Part shown: positions 50,080 through 58,976 of the stretch, piece after piece
How the letters are laid out: each line of letters opens with the position of its first letter
Position numbering within the stretch: the first letter of the stretch is position 1
Source of the DNA: Candidatus Poribacteria bacterium
Lineage (GTDB): Bacteria > Poribacteria > WGA-4E > WGA-3G
Assembly (NCBI GenBank): GCA_022827185.1
Contig: JAJDTM010000031.1
Location: 62,001 to 126,000 of the forward strand
Direction: 5' to 3'
Length of the DNA stretch: 64,000 bases
Notes under the pieces: model-generated
The model's input: only the letters and a program-made list of their open reading frames with translations
Database searches by the model: none
Told to the model about the DNA's origin: nothing
Translations under genes and position numbers: made by a program

Positions 50080-50219
50080 AGTTATCAGTTGTCAGAGGGA
50101 ATAGTTATAAGTTATAAGTTATAAGTTATAAGTTATAAGTTATAAGTTATAAGTTAAGAGGCATGCTGTGACAAGTACAACAAAAGCAACTGGCACAAGA
50201 AGTTAACTGAAAACTATTA
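50080..50219. repeat. foldback repeat (family B) with heptamer tandem array
   Basis: Opposite-facing arms start GTTATCAGTTGTCAGAGGG and end GAAGTTAACTGAAAACTATT. Within it, GTTATAA is repeated seven times without interruption at 50104-50152. The array lies between the aroK promoter and start codon. Confidence 0.8.
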
Positions 50220-50229
50220 AGGAAAACAG

Positions 50230-50772
50230 GTGAAACGGCAGAAGAAAAAAACGCCCAACATTGTGCTTGTCGGTTTTATGGGAACCGGGAAAACCTCCAT
50301 AGGCAGGAGGCTTTCCACGCAACTTCGGATGCGCTACGTGGATACGGACGACATCATTGAGCGTGATAGTGGGCGCCGTATCAGTGCTATCTTTTCGGAA
50401 GATGGAGAACCCGCCTTTCGAGAACTTGAAAGCGAAGCGGTTCGTAAAGTATCAAAACTGGACAACCACATTATCTCCACTGGTGGCGGTGTTGTCTTGA
50501 AAGAAGCCAATATGGTAGAACTAAAGCGTAACGGTATCATTTTTTGCCTAACAGCGACAGCGGAAGAGATCTATCAACGGGTTCGACACCAGTCGCACCG
50601 CCCCCTGCTTCAGACCCCCGATGCCCTCACGAAGATCCGTTCTATGCTGGAAGAACGACACTCCTACTATGCAAAAGCCGATTATATGGTGGAAACGACG
50701 GGACGCTCGTTCGGAGAGGTTATGGCGTATATCAAACGGGTGTTTGCGAAAAGTATTAGAGATCCAAGATGA
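50230..50772 (+). CDS. aroK: shikimate kinase
   Basis: This 180-residue P-loop kinase should phosphorylate shikimate with ATP in the aromatic amino acid pathway. It has the P-loop G15-F-M-G-T-G-K21-T, the shikimate-binding DTDD segment (YVDTDDIIE), FRELE, a GGG loop (ISTGGGVV) and HRPLL in the lid. Length and order are standard. It starts with GTG 50230, with AAGG seven bases upstream. The stop overlaps the aroB start by ATGA, so the two are co-translated. The long repeat-bearing leader may influence expression. Confidence 0.95.
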   Translation: MKRQKKKTPNIVLVGFMGTGKTSIGRRLSTQLRMRYVDTDDIIERDSGRRISAIFSEDGEPAFRELESEAVRKVSKLDNHIISTGGGVVLKEANMVELKRNGIIFCLTATAEEIYQRVRHQSHRPLLQTPDALTKIRSMLEERHSYYAKADYMVETTGRSFGEVMAYIKRVFAKSIRDPR

Positions 50773-51857
50773 CAAAAACTTTACATGTGGCACTCGGATC
50801 GGATAGTTATCCGATTGTTGTAGGAACAGCGCTTCTGAACCGAGTTGGAGAATATCTCACGCCGTATATAAAATCAAATAAGGTGCTTATCGTTACAGAC
50901 TCGTTTGTTAGCGCGCGGTATATGCCTGTCGTTCGCCAGAGCCTTGTGGATTCCGAGCTTGATGTAAATACAATTGAAGTCCGTGCTGGCGAAGAAAGCA
51001 AGTCGATAGCACAATTCTCCCAGATACAGGATAGTTTAGTTGCGCACCAACTCGATCGTGGTTCAACGCTTATCGCGCTCGGTGGTGGTGTTATCGGTGA
51101 CTTAGGCGGTTTTGCGGCGGCGGTGTATATGCGGGGTATCTCTTACGTCCAGATTCCAACGACGCTACAAGCACAAGTCGATGCAAGCGTTGGCGGCAAG
51201 ACAGCGATTAATCACCCGAAGGGCAAGAATCTCATTGGCGCGTTTCATCAACCGAAATTGGTTCTCATTGACGTAGATACCCTCAAAACTTTACCACAAC
51301 GCGATATTCGTTCAGGACTTATCGAAGTTATCAAGATGGGGGTTATTCGAGATGAACCGCTGTTTAAAATGGTTGAAGAGCACTTGGAGGCTATTCTAAA
51401 TTTAGAAGACACAACGCTTATTGAGATGGTTGCGAGTGCGTGCGTTAACAAGGCGGAAGTCGTCGCGAAAGATGAAAAAGAGAGCAGGCTGCGGATGGTG
51501 CTTAACTACGGACATACCTTTGGACACGCGCTTGAGGCAGTGACGCATTATAGCAGATATCGACACGGTGAAGCGGTCTCTATCGGTATGAATTGTGCGG
51601 CGCAATTGGCGGTTAATTTGGGGATGTTCTCTGAAGCCGACTTCCAACGGCAACGGACACTCCTAAACCGCGCGAAATTGCCCATCACTTTTCCACCTGA
51701 TCTTTCCGCTGAAGCCTTATGTGATGCGATGTATTTAGACAAAAAGACGCTTGGCGGTAAACTCCGACTTATCTTACCGAGGCGTATTGGAGAAGTTGTC
51801 ATCCGAGATGACGTAGAGGATCAGCACGTTTTAGAAGCTATATCGCAGTGTTTTTAA
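50769..51857 (+). CDS. aroB: 3-dehydroquinate synthase
   Basis: This 362-residue enzyme should convert DAHP to 3-dehydroquinate, using NAD+ and a divalent metal. It has GGGVIGDLGGFAAAVYMRGI (nucleotide loop), PTTLQAQVDASVGGKTAIN, the catalytic KNLIGAFHQP, and metal histidines in LNYGHTFGHALE and YRHGEAVSIGM. All are typical, and so is the length. The ATG overlaps the aroK stop by four bases. This gene pair is a common arrangement. A foldback repeat follows the stop. Confidence 0.96.
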   Translation: MTKTLHVALGSDSYPIVVGTALLNRVGEYLTPYIKSNKVLIVTDSFVSARYMPVVRQSLVDSELDVNTIEVRAGEESKSIAQFSQIQDSLVAHQLDRGSTLIALGGGVIGDLGGFAAAVYMRGISYVQIPTTLQAQVDASVGGKTAINHPKGKNLIGAFHQPKLVLIDVDTLKTLPQRDIRSGLIEVIKMGVIRDEPLFKMVEEHLEAILNLEDTTLIEMVASACVNKAEVVAKDEKESRLRMVLNYGHTFGHALEAVTHYSRYRHGEAVSIGMNCAAQLAVNLGMFSEADFQRQRTLLNRAKLPITFPPDLSAEALCDAMYLDKKTLGGKLRLILPRRIGEVVIRDDVEDQHVLEAISQCF

Positions 51858-51972
51858 TGGCTGTCAGCTATCGGCTTTCGGCAGTCAGTTAAGAGATGTG
51901 TTGTGGAAGCAACAGTTAACTGAACTGCCACAACACAGCAACTGACCGCTGATAGCCAAAAGCCGACAGCCA
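51858..51972. repeat. foldback repeat (family B)
   Basis: The left arm TGGCTGTCAGCTATCGGCTT and the opposite-facing right arm GATAGCCAAAAGCCGACAGC pair over about 30 bases. It starts next to the aroB stop and could terminate that transcript. Confidence 0.75.
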
Positions 51973-51993
51973 CAAACGAGGAATGTAACATTT

Positions 51994-53139
51994 ATGATAA
52001 AAATAACGCAATGGATCGTCGTTACCTTGGTGTTGTGCCTAAGTGTTAGCGTGGCATTTAGCCAAGGCCTTGCGCCTCCATCAAACGTCACGGCGGTGGA
52101 TACGCCCAATGATGACGGGTCCAGTATTACCATTAAATGGGACACGGCAGCTGAGGATAGCGGTGTCAGCGGATATCAAATTCTGCGACAGATTGCCGAT
52201 GGTGAGCTTGAAGCGATCGGAGACTTATTGCCTGTAGAAGCAACAAGTTACGTTGATTCAGCCATCGAACAGGGGACTGCTTACAGCTATGTTGTGCGTG
52301 CCGTTGACGAGACAGAGGCGACTGTAGATTCTGATCAGACTGCCCCTGTTGAAGGGAAAGACCAATGGTTTCATACTGGCAAAGTCCCGTTGCTTATTAC
52401 CATGCTCCTTTTTTCTGCTGCAATACTTTGGAATATTTATGACGCCCGAAGGGGTAAAGATATATTTGTTCGACGCATCCCTGGTCTTGAGGCGGTCGAT
52501 GAAGCGATCGGCAGAGCGACAGAAATGGGGCGTTCCATTCTATACAGTACAGGATTGGGTGGTGTCAGTGGTGTCGCTACGATTGCGAGTATGACGATTT
52601 TGGCGCAGGTCGCCCGGCGTACAGCCGACTATGAGACCGCCTTGCGTGTTCCGTGCCGAGATCCAATTGTTCTAAATGTCGTGCGTGAAATGGTAAAAAC
52701 TGCTTATCTTGAAGAAGGTCGTCCGGATGCTTACAATGAAGATGACATCTTTTTTGTCACGAATAGCCAATTCGCGTACGCTGCGGGTGTAGAAGGCATG
52801 ATGCTACGTGAGAGACCGGCGGCGATATTTCTACAAGGGACATTCTATGCAGAATCTCTCATCCTTGCCGAAACTGGTAATTCTGTTGGTGCTATCCAGA
52901 TCGCTGGAACGGATTCAGAACACCAACTCCCATTTTTTATTGCCGCGTGCGACTACACCTTAATTGGCGAAGAACTTTATGCTGCGAGTGCTTACCTTTC
53001 CAGGGAACCGATGTTACTCGGAAGCCTGAGAGGCCAAGATTGGGGCAAGCTTCTTATTTTTTCTGCTATCATATTGGGTGTGGCACTTGAATTATCTGGC
53101 ATTAGTTGGATCACAACACTCTTACAGCGGGTAAATTAG
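51994..53139 (+). CDS. FnIII-DUF6754-like membrane protein
   Basis: This 381-residue protein begins with a signal-like N-terminus (about 1-23, ending VAFSQG). A fibronectin type III domain follows (about 27-110, APPSNVTAVDTPNDDGSSITIKW and YSYVVRAVDETEA), then a membrane span (about 131-148), a large conserved domain (about 160-345, RTADYETALRVPCRDP, NSQFAYAAGVEGMM) and a second span near the C-terminus. This domain is DUF6754-like and has no known activity. It is the first of four membrane genes in tight tandem, suggesting one complex. The location is the inner membrane, with the FnIII domain outside. Confidence 0.75.
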   Translation: MIKITQWIVVTLVLCLSVSVAFSQGLAPPSNVTAVDTPNDDGSSITIKWDTAAEDSGVSGYQILRQIADGELEAIGDLLPVEATSYVDSAIEQGTAYSYVVRAVDETEATVDSDQTAPVEGKDQWFHTGKVPLLITMLLFSAAILWNIYDARRGKDIFVRRIPGLEAVDEAIGRATEMGRSILYSTGLGGVSGVATIASMTILAQVARRTADYETALRVPCRDPIVLNVVREMVKTAYLEEGRPDAYNEDDIFFVTNSQFAYAAGVEGMMLRERPAAIFLQGTFYAESLILAETGNSVGAIQIAGTDSEHQLPFFIAACDYTLIGEELYAASAYLSREPMLLGSLRGQDWGKLLIFSAIILGVALELSGISWITTLLQRVN

Positions 53140-53147
53140 GAGGTTTT

Positions 53148-53798
53148 ATGAAGCGACAAGTCCCCTTAGTTCTCTGCTTTGTTTTCGGGATTGCGATGAT
53201 CTTCACACGATTCAGCCCGCACTCAGTTTCGCAATGGATTTACGAGGAAGTTATCAGTTGGATACTTATTATTGGTCCCTTTGCGTTAGTGTTAGCAACG
53301 GTAACGCTAATTCAGACGCATACAACGCGAATTCGTCGCCGAACAGAACATTGGCAGTACAGTCTTGTTGTATTTGCGGGTCTTATTATAATGGTCCTGA
53401 TCGGTGTTCCGTTTGGCCCCCAGAATTCTATATTTGAGTGGTTATACAACAACGTCCAGTTACCGATGGATGCGACCATGTTTTCGCTGCTTGCGTTCTT
53501 CATTGCTTCAGCAGCCTATCGTGCTTTCCGCGCTCGAACGTTTGAAGCTTCCCTGTTGCTGCTAACTGCGGTGGTAGTAATGATGGGGAACGTCCCGATA
53601 GGCGATTTCATCTGGAACACAATTATGTCTTGGAGTCCTTGGACGGATAAAGTATCAGAGGCGCGCCAGTGGATTTTGGATAACCCTAATCTTTCGGCAA
53701 GACGTGGCATTATTCTCGGGGTCAGTTTAGGCGTAATCTCACAGTCTATCCGGATTATACTGGGAATTGAGCGTTCATACTTAGGCGGAGGAGATTAA
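53148..53798 (+). CDS. polytopic membrane protein, second gene of the DUF6754 cluster
   Basis: This 216-residue protein has six predicted membrane segments and short loops. Examples are VPLVLCFVFGIAMIF at the start and LIIMVLIGVPFG in the middle. I recognise no family. ATG 53148 is chosen because AGGAGG ends four bases upstream, overlapping the stop of the first gene; longer frames would begin inside that gene. It lies 8 bases after that stop, so the two are co-translated. It is probably the integral core of a complex with the neighbouring proteins. Confidence 0.7.
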   Translation: MKRQVPLVLCFVFGIAMIFTRFSPHSVSQWIYEEVISWILIIGPFALVLATVTLIQTHTTRIRRRTEHWQYSLVVFAGLIIMVLIGVPFGPQNSIFEWLYNNVQLPMDATMFSLLAFFIASAAYRAFRARTFEASLLLLTAVVVMMGNVPIGDFIWNTIMSWSPWTDKVSEARQWILDNPNLSARRGIILGVSLGVISQSIRIILGIERSYLGGGD

Positions 53799-53804
53799 CA
53801 CATA

Positions 53805-54605
53805 ATGAATATGGATCGACGAATTGTTTTTATTTTGGTAGCGTTGGCGGTTATTATTCCGATGCTGTTATCCGTCAATTTACCTGTCTCAGTATCTGAA
53901 CCGACGCAGAAATTTTATGATTATGTTGAATCACTTCCTGCTGGATCAACGATCATGATTGGCTTTGATTATGGTCCCTCCTCTTTAGCCGAGCTGAATC
54001 CTATGGCAAAAGCGTTGTTGAAACAGTGTTTCGATAAAGACATACGTGTTATCGGCATGACCCTGGTTGTAGATGCGCCTACCTTAGTAAGTGCCCTTAT
54101 ACAAGAAGTCGCTGCAGAAAAAGGGGCAGTGGAGGGTGAAGATTATGTCTTTTTGGGCTATCGTCCGGGAGAGATCCAAGTGATGCTTGGCATAGGGACT
54201 GACATCGCCAGCGTATATGATACAGATTACAACGGTACGGCTATTAGTGAGATCCCGATGATGCAAAACATTACGAACTATGACCAAATTGACCTTCTGG
54301 TTGATTTCGCCTCCAGCGATACGGTAGAGTCATGGATTATCTACGCTAACGTGCAGTACAACCAAAAGATCGCCGCTGGGGTTACAGGTGTTATTATCGC
54401 TCAGATGTTTCCGTATTTGCAGACCGGACAGTTAGTTGGCTTGCTATCTGGCATTTTGGGAGCGGCTGAGTACGAGAACCTTGTAGGTGCCCCTGCAAAG
54501 GGGATGCAATGGATAAATGTAGAATCGTTTGTCCATCTGTTGATTGTGGTATTGGTGATCGTTGGCAACATAACTTATTTTATTCATAGGTCACGGGAGG
54601 CATAG
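53805..54605 (+). CDS. membrane-anchored soluble-domain protein, third gene of the cluster
   Basis: This 266-residue protein has an N-terminal span (about 6-25, VFILVALAVIIPMLLSVNL) and a C-terminal span (about 243-261, VHLLIVVLVIVGNITYFI). The domain between them (about 30-235) alternates strands and helices: GSTIMIGFDYGPSS, DIRVIGMTLVVDAPTLV, QIDLLVDFASSDTVESW. It looks Rossmann-like. No catalytic motif is recognisable. It starts seven bases after the previous stop with a purine-rich site, and it should work with the DUF6754-like protein, which has a similar span-domain-span layout. Confidence 0.7.
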   Translation: MNMDRRIVFILVALAVIIPMLLSVNLPVSVSEPTQKFYDYVESLPAGSTIMIGFDYGPSSLAELNPMAKALLKQCFDKDIRVIGMTLVVDAPTLVSALIQEVAAEKGAVEGEDYVFLGYRPGEIQVMLGIGTDIASVYDTDYNGTAISEIPMMQNITNYDQIDLLVDFASSDTVESWIIYANVQYNQKIAAGVTGVIIAQMFPYLQTGQLVGLLSGILGAAEYENLVGAPAKGMQWINVESFVHLLIVVLVIVGNITYFIHRSREA

Positions 54606-54609
54606 TTCG

Positions 54610-55269
54610 ATGGATTTGTGGAGTTCAATTGGGATTTGGGTTGCAGCGTTTCTGACACTTTCCATCTACAGCGTTCTTTATCGGGACAACCCGTTCTACC
54701 GATTTGCCGAACACCTCTTTGTAGGTGTATCTGTCGGATACGGGATTGTCCTTTCGATTTATCAAGGCTTTATTCCGTTCGCTTGGAAACCTTTCACGGC
54801 GGCGATGACGGGAGAATCGCTTACGGGTTTTATCAAACTAATTCCGATCGGCATCGGTCTGCTGTTTTTTGCGCGCTTGTCGCCTCGGCACACATGGTTA
54901 ATCCGCTACCCGATTGCTATCCTTATTGGATTTGGTTCAGGAATTGCGATTCCGAATGTGCTGCGCGCGAACATATTTGAACAGACGCGGGGAACGATTG
55001 AACCGTTCGCTGCCATTTACGCTGGCACACTCGCGGGTTGGGGCATTTTCGAGGCGGTCCTTATGGTTGTTGGGGTCGTTTGCACACTCATCTATTTCTT
55101 CTTTTCTACGGAGCATCGAGGGCCCGTCAAGTGGCTTTCAAAGGTCGGTATCGCCTTTCTCATGATCGGGTTCGGTTCAGCTTTTGGTAACACCGTTATG
55201 GGACGTGTCGCGTTACTTATTCAACGGGTCGACTTTTTATTAAGCGATTGGTTGCATATAATACAGTAG
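54610..55269 (+). CDS. polytopic membrane protein, fourth gene of the cluster
   Basis: This 219-residue protein has six predicted spans and an N-terminal segment with FYRFAEHLFVGVSVGYGIVLSIYQ. A short basic loop, FARLSPRHTWLIRYP, separates the halves. I know no function. GGGAGG precedes the ATG after nine bases, and the start lies four bases after the previous stop, so all four genes form one transcript. Its size and span count parallel the second gene, which suggests a two-subunit membrane core with two domain-bearing partners. Confidence 0.7.
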   Translation: MDLWSSIGIWVAAFLTLSIYSVLYRDNPFYRFAEHLFVGVSVGYGIVLSIYQGFIPFAWKPFTAAMTGESLTGFIKLIPIGIGLLFFARLSPRHTWLIRYPIAILIGFGSGIAIPNVLRANIFEQTRGTIEPFAAIYAGTLAGWGIFEAVLMVVGVVCTLIYFFFSTEHRGPVKWLSKVGIAFLMIGFGSAFGNTVMGRVALLIQRVDFLLSDWLHIIQ

Positions 55270-55330
55270 AGCGTTTACACAGTTAATGCCGATCTGCCTT
55301 TTATCTTGGTAAACATCAGGAGAAAATCAC

Positions 55331-56173
55331 ATGAAAATTGGATACAGCACATGGGGAATGCCTACTGTCCCTATAGATACTGCGATCTCTCACATCGCGG
55401 GTCTCGGTTACGATGGTCTTGAACTGACTATCATTCCTCGGTTTACGACTGAACTCAGTACGCTTGATGCCGCGGAACGGAAACGGATTGCGTCCCTGTT
55501 AGCACAGCATAACTTGGCACTGCCAGCAATCGCAGCGCATTCAAGTTTATTGGAGACGGATGCTGAGGCACATGCGAAAAATATGTGGCGGCTAAAGGGA
55601 GGCGTTGATCTTGCGGTGGAACTCGCACAAGGCGATGAACTGCCTGCGGTTAATACGACCCCCGGCGGTAAACCGGAGGATTGGGATCGAAACAAAGATT
55701 TTCTCGCGGAACGGTTGGGAGAACTCGTTGATTACGGTGCATCGCGCGGCGTTACGATTGCTATGGAACCGCATATCGGTGCTATCATCGACACACCGAA
55801 GAAGGTGCTTGAACTACTTGAAATAGTCAATTCGCCTTATCTCAAAGTCAACTTCGACATCAGTCATTTTGATATTGTCGGTATGCCGACAGAAGAGACA
55901 GTGGCAGCGTTAGCCCCCGTTTCGGCACACACACATGTGAAAGACCAACGCGGTATCGCACCCGATTTTGAGTTTCTTATCCCCGGTGAAGGCACTTTCG
56001 ATTATGTCGGTTACCTTAAGGAGATGGAAGCACACGGTTATGATGGGTTTATTACTGCGGAAGTGAGTTTCATGGTGCAAGCACGCGAAGACTATGACCC
56101 GCTTGCTGCTGCTACGCTCTCTTATGAGACACTATCAAAAGCCTTTATGGAGGCAGGCATCAAACGAGGATAG
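55331..56173 (+). CDS. sugar phosphate isomerase/epimerase TIM barrel
   Basis: This 280-residue xylose isomerase-like barrel has GYDGLELTIIPR at strand 1-2. Metal positions are expected in VTIAMEPHIGA (E), KVNFDISHFDI (D/H), SAHTHVKDQR (H) and FITAEVSF (final E). It should isomerise or epimerise a sugar derivative with a divalent metal in the cytoplasm. AGGAGAAAA precedes ATG 55331. It lies two bases before the sulfatase gene, so the two form an operon and may act on the same sulfated or modified sugar. Confidence 0.85.
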   Translation: MKIGYSTWGMPTVPIDTAISHIAGLGYDGLELTIIPRFTTELSTLDAAERKRIASLLAQHNLALPAIAAHSSLLETDAEAHAKNMWRLKGGVDLAVELAQGDELPAVNTTPGGKPEDWDRNKDFLAERLGELVDYGASRGVTIAMEPHIGAIIDTPKKVLELLEIVNSPYLKVNFDISHFDIVGMPTEETVAALAPVSAHTHVKDQRGIAPDFEFLIPGEGTFDYVGYLKEMEAHGYDGFITAEVSFMVQAREDYDPLAAATLSYETLSKAFMEAGIKRG

Positions 56174-56175
56174 CG

Positions 56176-57558
56176 ATGGGAACCCCGAACGTCCTTTTAT
56201 TAATGACAGATCAGCAACGCTGGGATGCGATGGGTTGCAGTGGCGATTGGGTAGAGACCCCGAACCTGGATCGCATCGCGAGCGAAGGTGTGCAATTTAC
56301 TAATTGCGTCACGACATCGCCGGTCTGTATTCCGACGCGACTGAGTTTAGCAACAGGCTTATATCCGCATAACACCGGTGTTTGGAATAACATGCAACAT
56401 ACGATGCCAGCAGAAACGCCGACATGGATGCAGGCGATGCGTGATGCAGGCTACCGAACGAGTCTTTTCGGCAAAACACATCTCCATCCGCATAATGGTG
56501 ACCTACGCGAACGTGAAGGTTTAATGCGTGCTTATGGATTGGACGATGTGAACGAAATCGGAGGCCCGCGTGCGAGTGCGAATGTTCTATCGCACATGAC
56601 GGCGGCGTGGGAAGAAAAGGGGTTATGGGATGCCTACCGCGCCGACTACCGTGAGCGATTCAGCACGAAACCGCATCTTGTGCGTCCGTCAACGTTAGGA
56701 CTCGATAACTACGCTGATGTCTATGTCGGGCAACAGGCGAAGCAGTACCTCCAGAATTATGATCGGCAGGAGCCTTGGTGCTGTTGGGTGAGTTTCGGGG
56801 GCCCGCATGAGCCGTGGGATACACCGGAACCTTACGCCAGTATGTATGATCCGGAAGAGATGCTGCCAGCGATACCGCGTCCGCCTGCTGGAGAACGTCC
56901 GCGTGGACACTTAGATCGGCTTATAGAGCGGATGAGCCCTGCGTTTGAACCCGGTGAAATCGGTAGACTCCGCGCAAATTATGCTGGCAACGTCACGCTT
57001 ATTGATGCGCAAATCGGTGAGATCCTTGATGCAATTGCGGCACGCGGTGAACTTGAAAACACCGTCATTGTGCATACCTCCGATCACGGTGAGATGAACG
57101 GCGATTACGGACTCATCTATAAAGGCAATTTTTTGAATGGCGCGGTTCGGATCCCGTTACTTGTGCGAACGCCTGACAACGCGAACGCGGGGAGCATCTG
57201 TGACAGCCCCGTGGAATGGATTGATATTGGTCCAACCCTTGTTGAAATGGTGGGGGGTGAACTGGCGCATCGTCAGTTCGGGAAATCGTTGTGTCCGGTG
57301 CTAACGCACTCGGAAGTAACCCACCGCGATTTTGCGATCTCGGAGATAGATGGTGAGATTATGTTGCTCAATCAAGAATGGAAAGCTGCGCTTAACACAG
57401 ATGGCGAAGTCTATCTGTTGTTTGATGTGCAAAACGATCCGAGTGAGACGAATAATCTCGCTGGTAAGCCTGAAGTTGCGGATGTTGAAACGGCGTTGCG
57501 CCTGCAAATTTTAGAGCGACTCATGCAGACGCAACTGCGAAAGCCGTTTCGTCAGTGA
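56176..57558 (+). CDS. sulfatase (type I, formylglycine-dependent)
   Basis: This 460-residue enzyme has the alkaline phosphatase fold of type I sulfatases. The formylglycine motif is C51-I-P-T-R55 within PVCIPTRLSLATGLYP, and metal ligands are D12-Q13 in MTDQQRWDAM and D/H in HTSDHGEMNGDYG. An FGly-generating enzyme is needed for activity, and none lies in this window. There is no signal peptide, so it would act in the cytoplasm on an imported substrate, or be exported unconventionally. It is coupled to the preceding isomerase. The substrate could be a sulfated sugar or another sulfate or phosphonate ester. Confidence 0.9.
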   Translation: MGTPNVLLLMTDQQRWDAMGCSGDWVETPNLDRIASEGVQFTNCVTTSPVCIPTRLSLATGLYPHNTGVWNNMQHTMPAETPTWMQAMRDAGYRTSLFGKTHLHPHNGDLREREGLMRAYGLDDVNEIGGPRASANVLSHMTAAWEEKGLWDAYRADYRERFSTKPHLVRPSTLGLDNYADVYVGQQAKQYLQNYDRQEPWCCWVSFGGPHEPWDTPEPYASMYDPEEMLPAIPRPPAGERPRGHLDRLIERMSPAFEPGEIGRLRANYAGNVTLIDAQIGEILDAIAARGELENTVIVHTSDHGEMNGDYGLIYKGNFLNGAVRIPLLVRTPDNANAGSICDSPVEWIDIGPTLVEMVGGELAHRQFGKSLCPVLTHSEVTHRDFAISEIDGEIMLLNQEWKAALNTDGEVYLLFDVQNDPSETNNLAGKPEVADVETALRLQILERLMQTQLRKPFRQ

Positions 57559-57610
57559 AGATAGACCTCCCATAGGGGCATTTATGGTGGCCCCTAAAAA
57601 TAAATAGACA

Positions 57611-57653
57611 CTTTCAGTTTACGTTTCATAGGCGAAAACTGAAGATTTTACCC
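57611..57653. promoter_or_regulatory. inverted repeat upstream of the DNA methyltransferase
   Basis: CTTTCAGTTT and AAACTGAAG face each other upstream of the methyltransferase ATG. It could be an operator or a terminator of the sulfatase transcript; no controller protein gene is adjacent. Confidence 0.45.
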
Positions 57654-57665
57654 TACGAGAAAAGT

Positions 57666-58958
57666 ATGGCAAACATTACCGAAATTGTAAACGACTTTGG
57701 TGAAAGCATTGTTCAGGTAGATGGAGACATTCCTGTCGACCTATTAACAAAGAATGGCGACAGATTCTTATTTATCAGTCACGACCAGAGTTTCCTAACG
57801 CATGGCTTGCACAAGTATCCTGCCAAATTTTTCCCAGAGTTACCGCGTTGGCTCATCAAACGGTATTCTCAAGAAAATGACCAGATTCTCGATCCGTTTG
57901 CAGGCAGCGGCACCACAAACGTTGAGGCACTTCTCTCAAGACGGAACTCTGTCGGAATTGATGTTGATCCATTTTCGCGTTTCATTTCAAGAGTGAAAGT
58001 AACACCTTTGGTGGAAACAGAACTCAAGCCTGCACAAAAAGCACTTCTGGAGGCTATTCTCAATTACCGCCCTTCGCTTGTCGCTGAATCCGATCTACCG
58101 GACTTCCCCTATAGAGACAATTGGTTCAACAAAGAGATTCTGTTGGAGTTAACTTATTTAAAAAAGCAGATCAAATTCCTGGACACTGACGATAGCGTTA
58201 AAGACTTCTTCAAGGTTTGCCTCTCGTCTATCATTCGCGCTGTCTCCAACGCCGATGACAACTGCACCCGTACTGTGATTCGGAAGAAATTGAACAAATT
58301 GGTTCGTCCTTCCGATGCCCTGAACCGATTCGTTAAGGCACTCCACGTTAAAGTCCCCAAAATGGTAGCATTCTCTCAAAACTATCCAAAAGGAATAATC
58401 ACTGATTTTCCAGAGGATATGGACGCACGGAACATCAAATACGAGGCAAATTATTTCGATCTCGCGGTGACCTCACCACCTTATGTCAATGCCGTTGACT
58501 ATCCGAGAACCCATCAATTGGAGATGTATTGGTTAGGCTTTGCCCAAGACTCATTAACCGATCTGAAAAAACAGAACGTTGGCACAGAAAGTGTTTCAGC
58601 GAGTCATTACAAACTTCGACACGAAATAGGAATTCCAGAGGCAGATAGAGTCATGGCTAATATTTTTGAAGCAGATCCGAGACGGGCATTTATCGCCTTC
58701 AAATATTTAGATGACATGCGGAAAAACCTTATCGAAGTCTATAAAGTCTTGCGCGAAGGGGGCAGATACATCATTGTCGTAGGTAATAACCGTATCCGAG
58801 GTCAGTTATTCGAGAATTGGAAATATCTCATGCCAATCGCCGAAGATATTGGATTCGAGATTGAAACCTACTTTGGTTCGGAGATCATCAAACATTTTAT
58901 TAAGGTTCCCAGGGGGGAACGTATCAATACTGATTGGATTTTGGTTTTGAAAAAATAA
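57666..58958 (+). CDS. DNA N4/N6-amino methyltransferase
   Basis: This 430-residue enzyme has a motif X-like HKYPAKFFPELP (49-60), AdoMet motif I D76-PFAGSGTT, and the catalytic T269-S-P-P-Y273 nearly 190 residues later. The order I, then a long middle segment that could be target recognition, then IV, is closest to the alpha class. SPPY is typical of N4-cytosine enzymes, though N6-adenine use is possible. VLREGGRYIIVVGNNRI closes the fold. The gene is visibly AT-richer than its neighbours. It is followed after 18 bases by a nuclease-like protein, which suggests a restriction-modification pair. Confidence 0.85.
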   Translation: MANITEIVNDFGESIVQVDGDIPVDLLTKNGDRFLFISHDQSFLTHGLHKYPAKFFPELPRWLIKRYSQENDQILDPFAGSGTTNVEALLSRRNSVGIDVDPFSRFISRVKVTPLVETELKPAQKALLEAILNYRPSLVAESDLPDFPYRDNWFNKEILLELTYLKKQIKFLDTDDSVKDFFKVCLSSIIRAVSNADDNCTRTVIRKKLNKLVRPSDALNRFVKALHVKVPKMVAFSQNYPKGIITDFPEDMDARNIKYEANYFDLAVTSPPYVNAVDYPRTHQLEMYWLGFAQDSLTDLKKQNVGTESVSASHYKLRHEIGIPEADRVMANIFEADPRRAFIAFKYLDDMRKNLIEVYKVLREGGRYIIVVGNNRIRGQLFENWKYLMPIAEDIGFEIETYFGSEIIKHFIKVPRGERINTDWILVLKK

Positions 58959-58976
58959 CAGAACAGAGGCGGAAGC

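Noticed and set aside
50104..50152. Tandem GTTATAA array as a possible CRISPR
   Set aside because: Seven-base units with no spacers; it is a simple tandem repeat.
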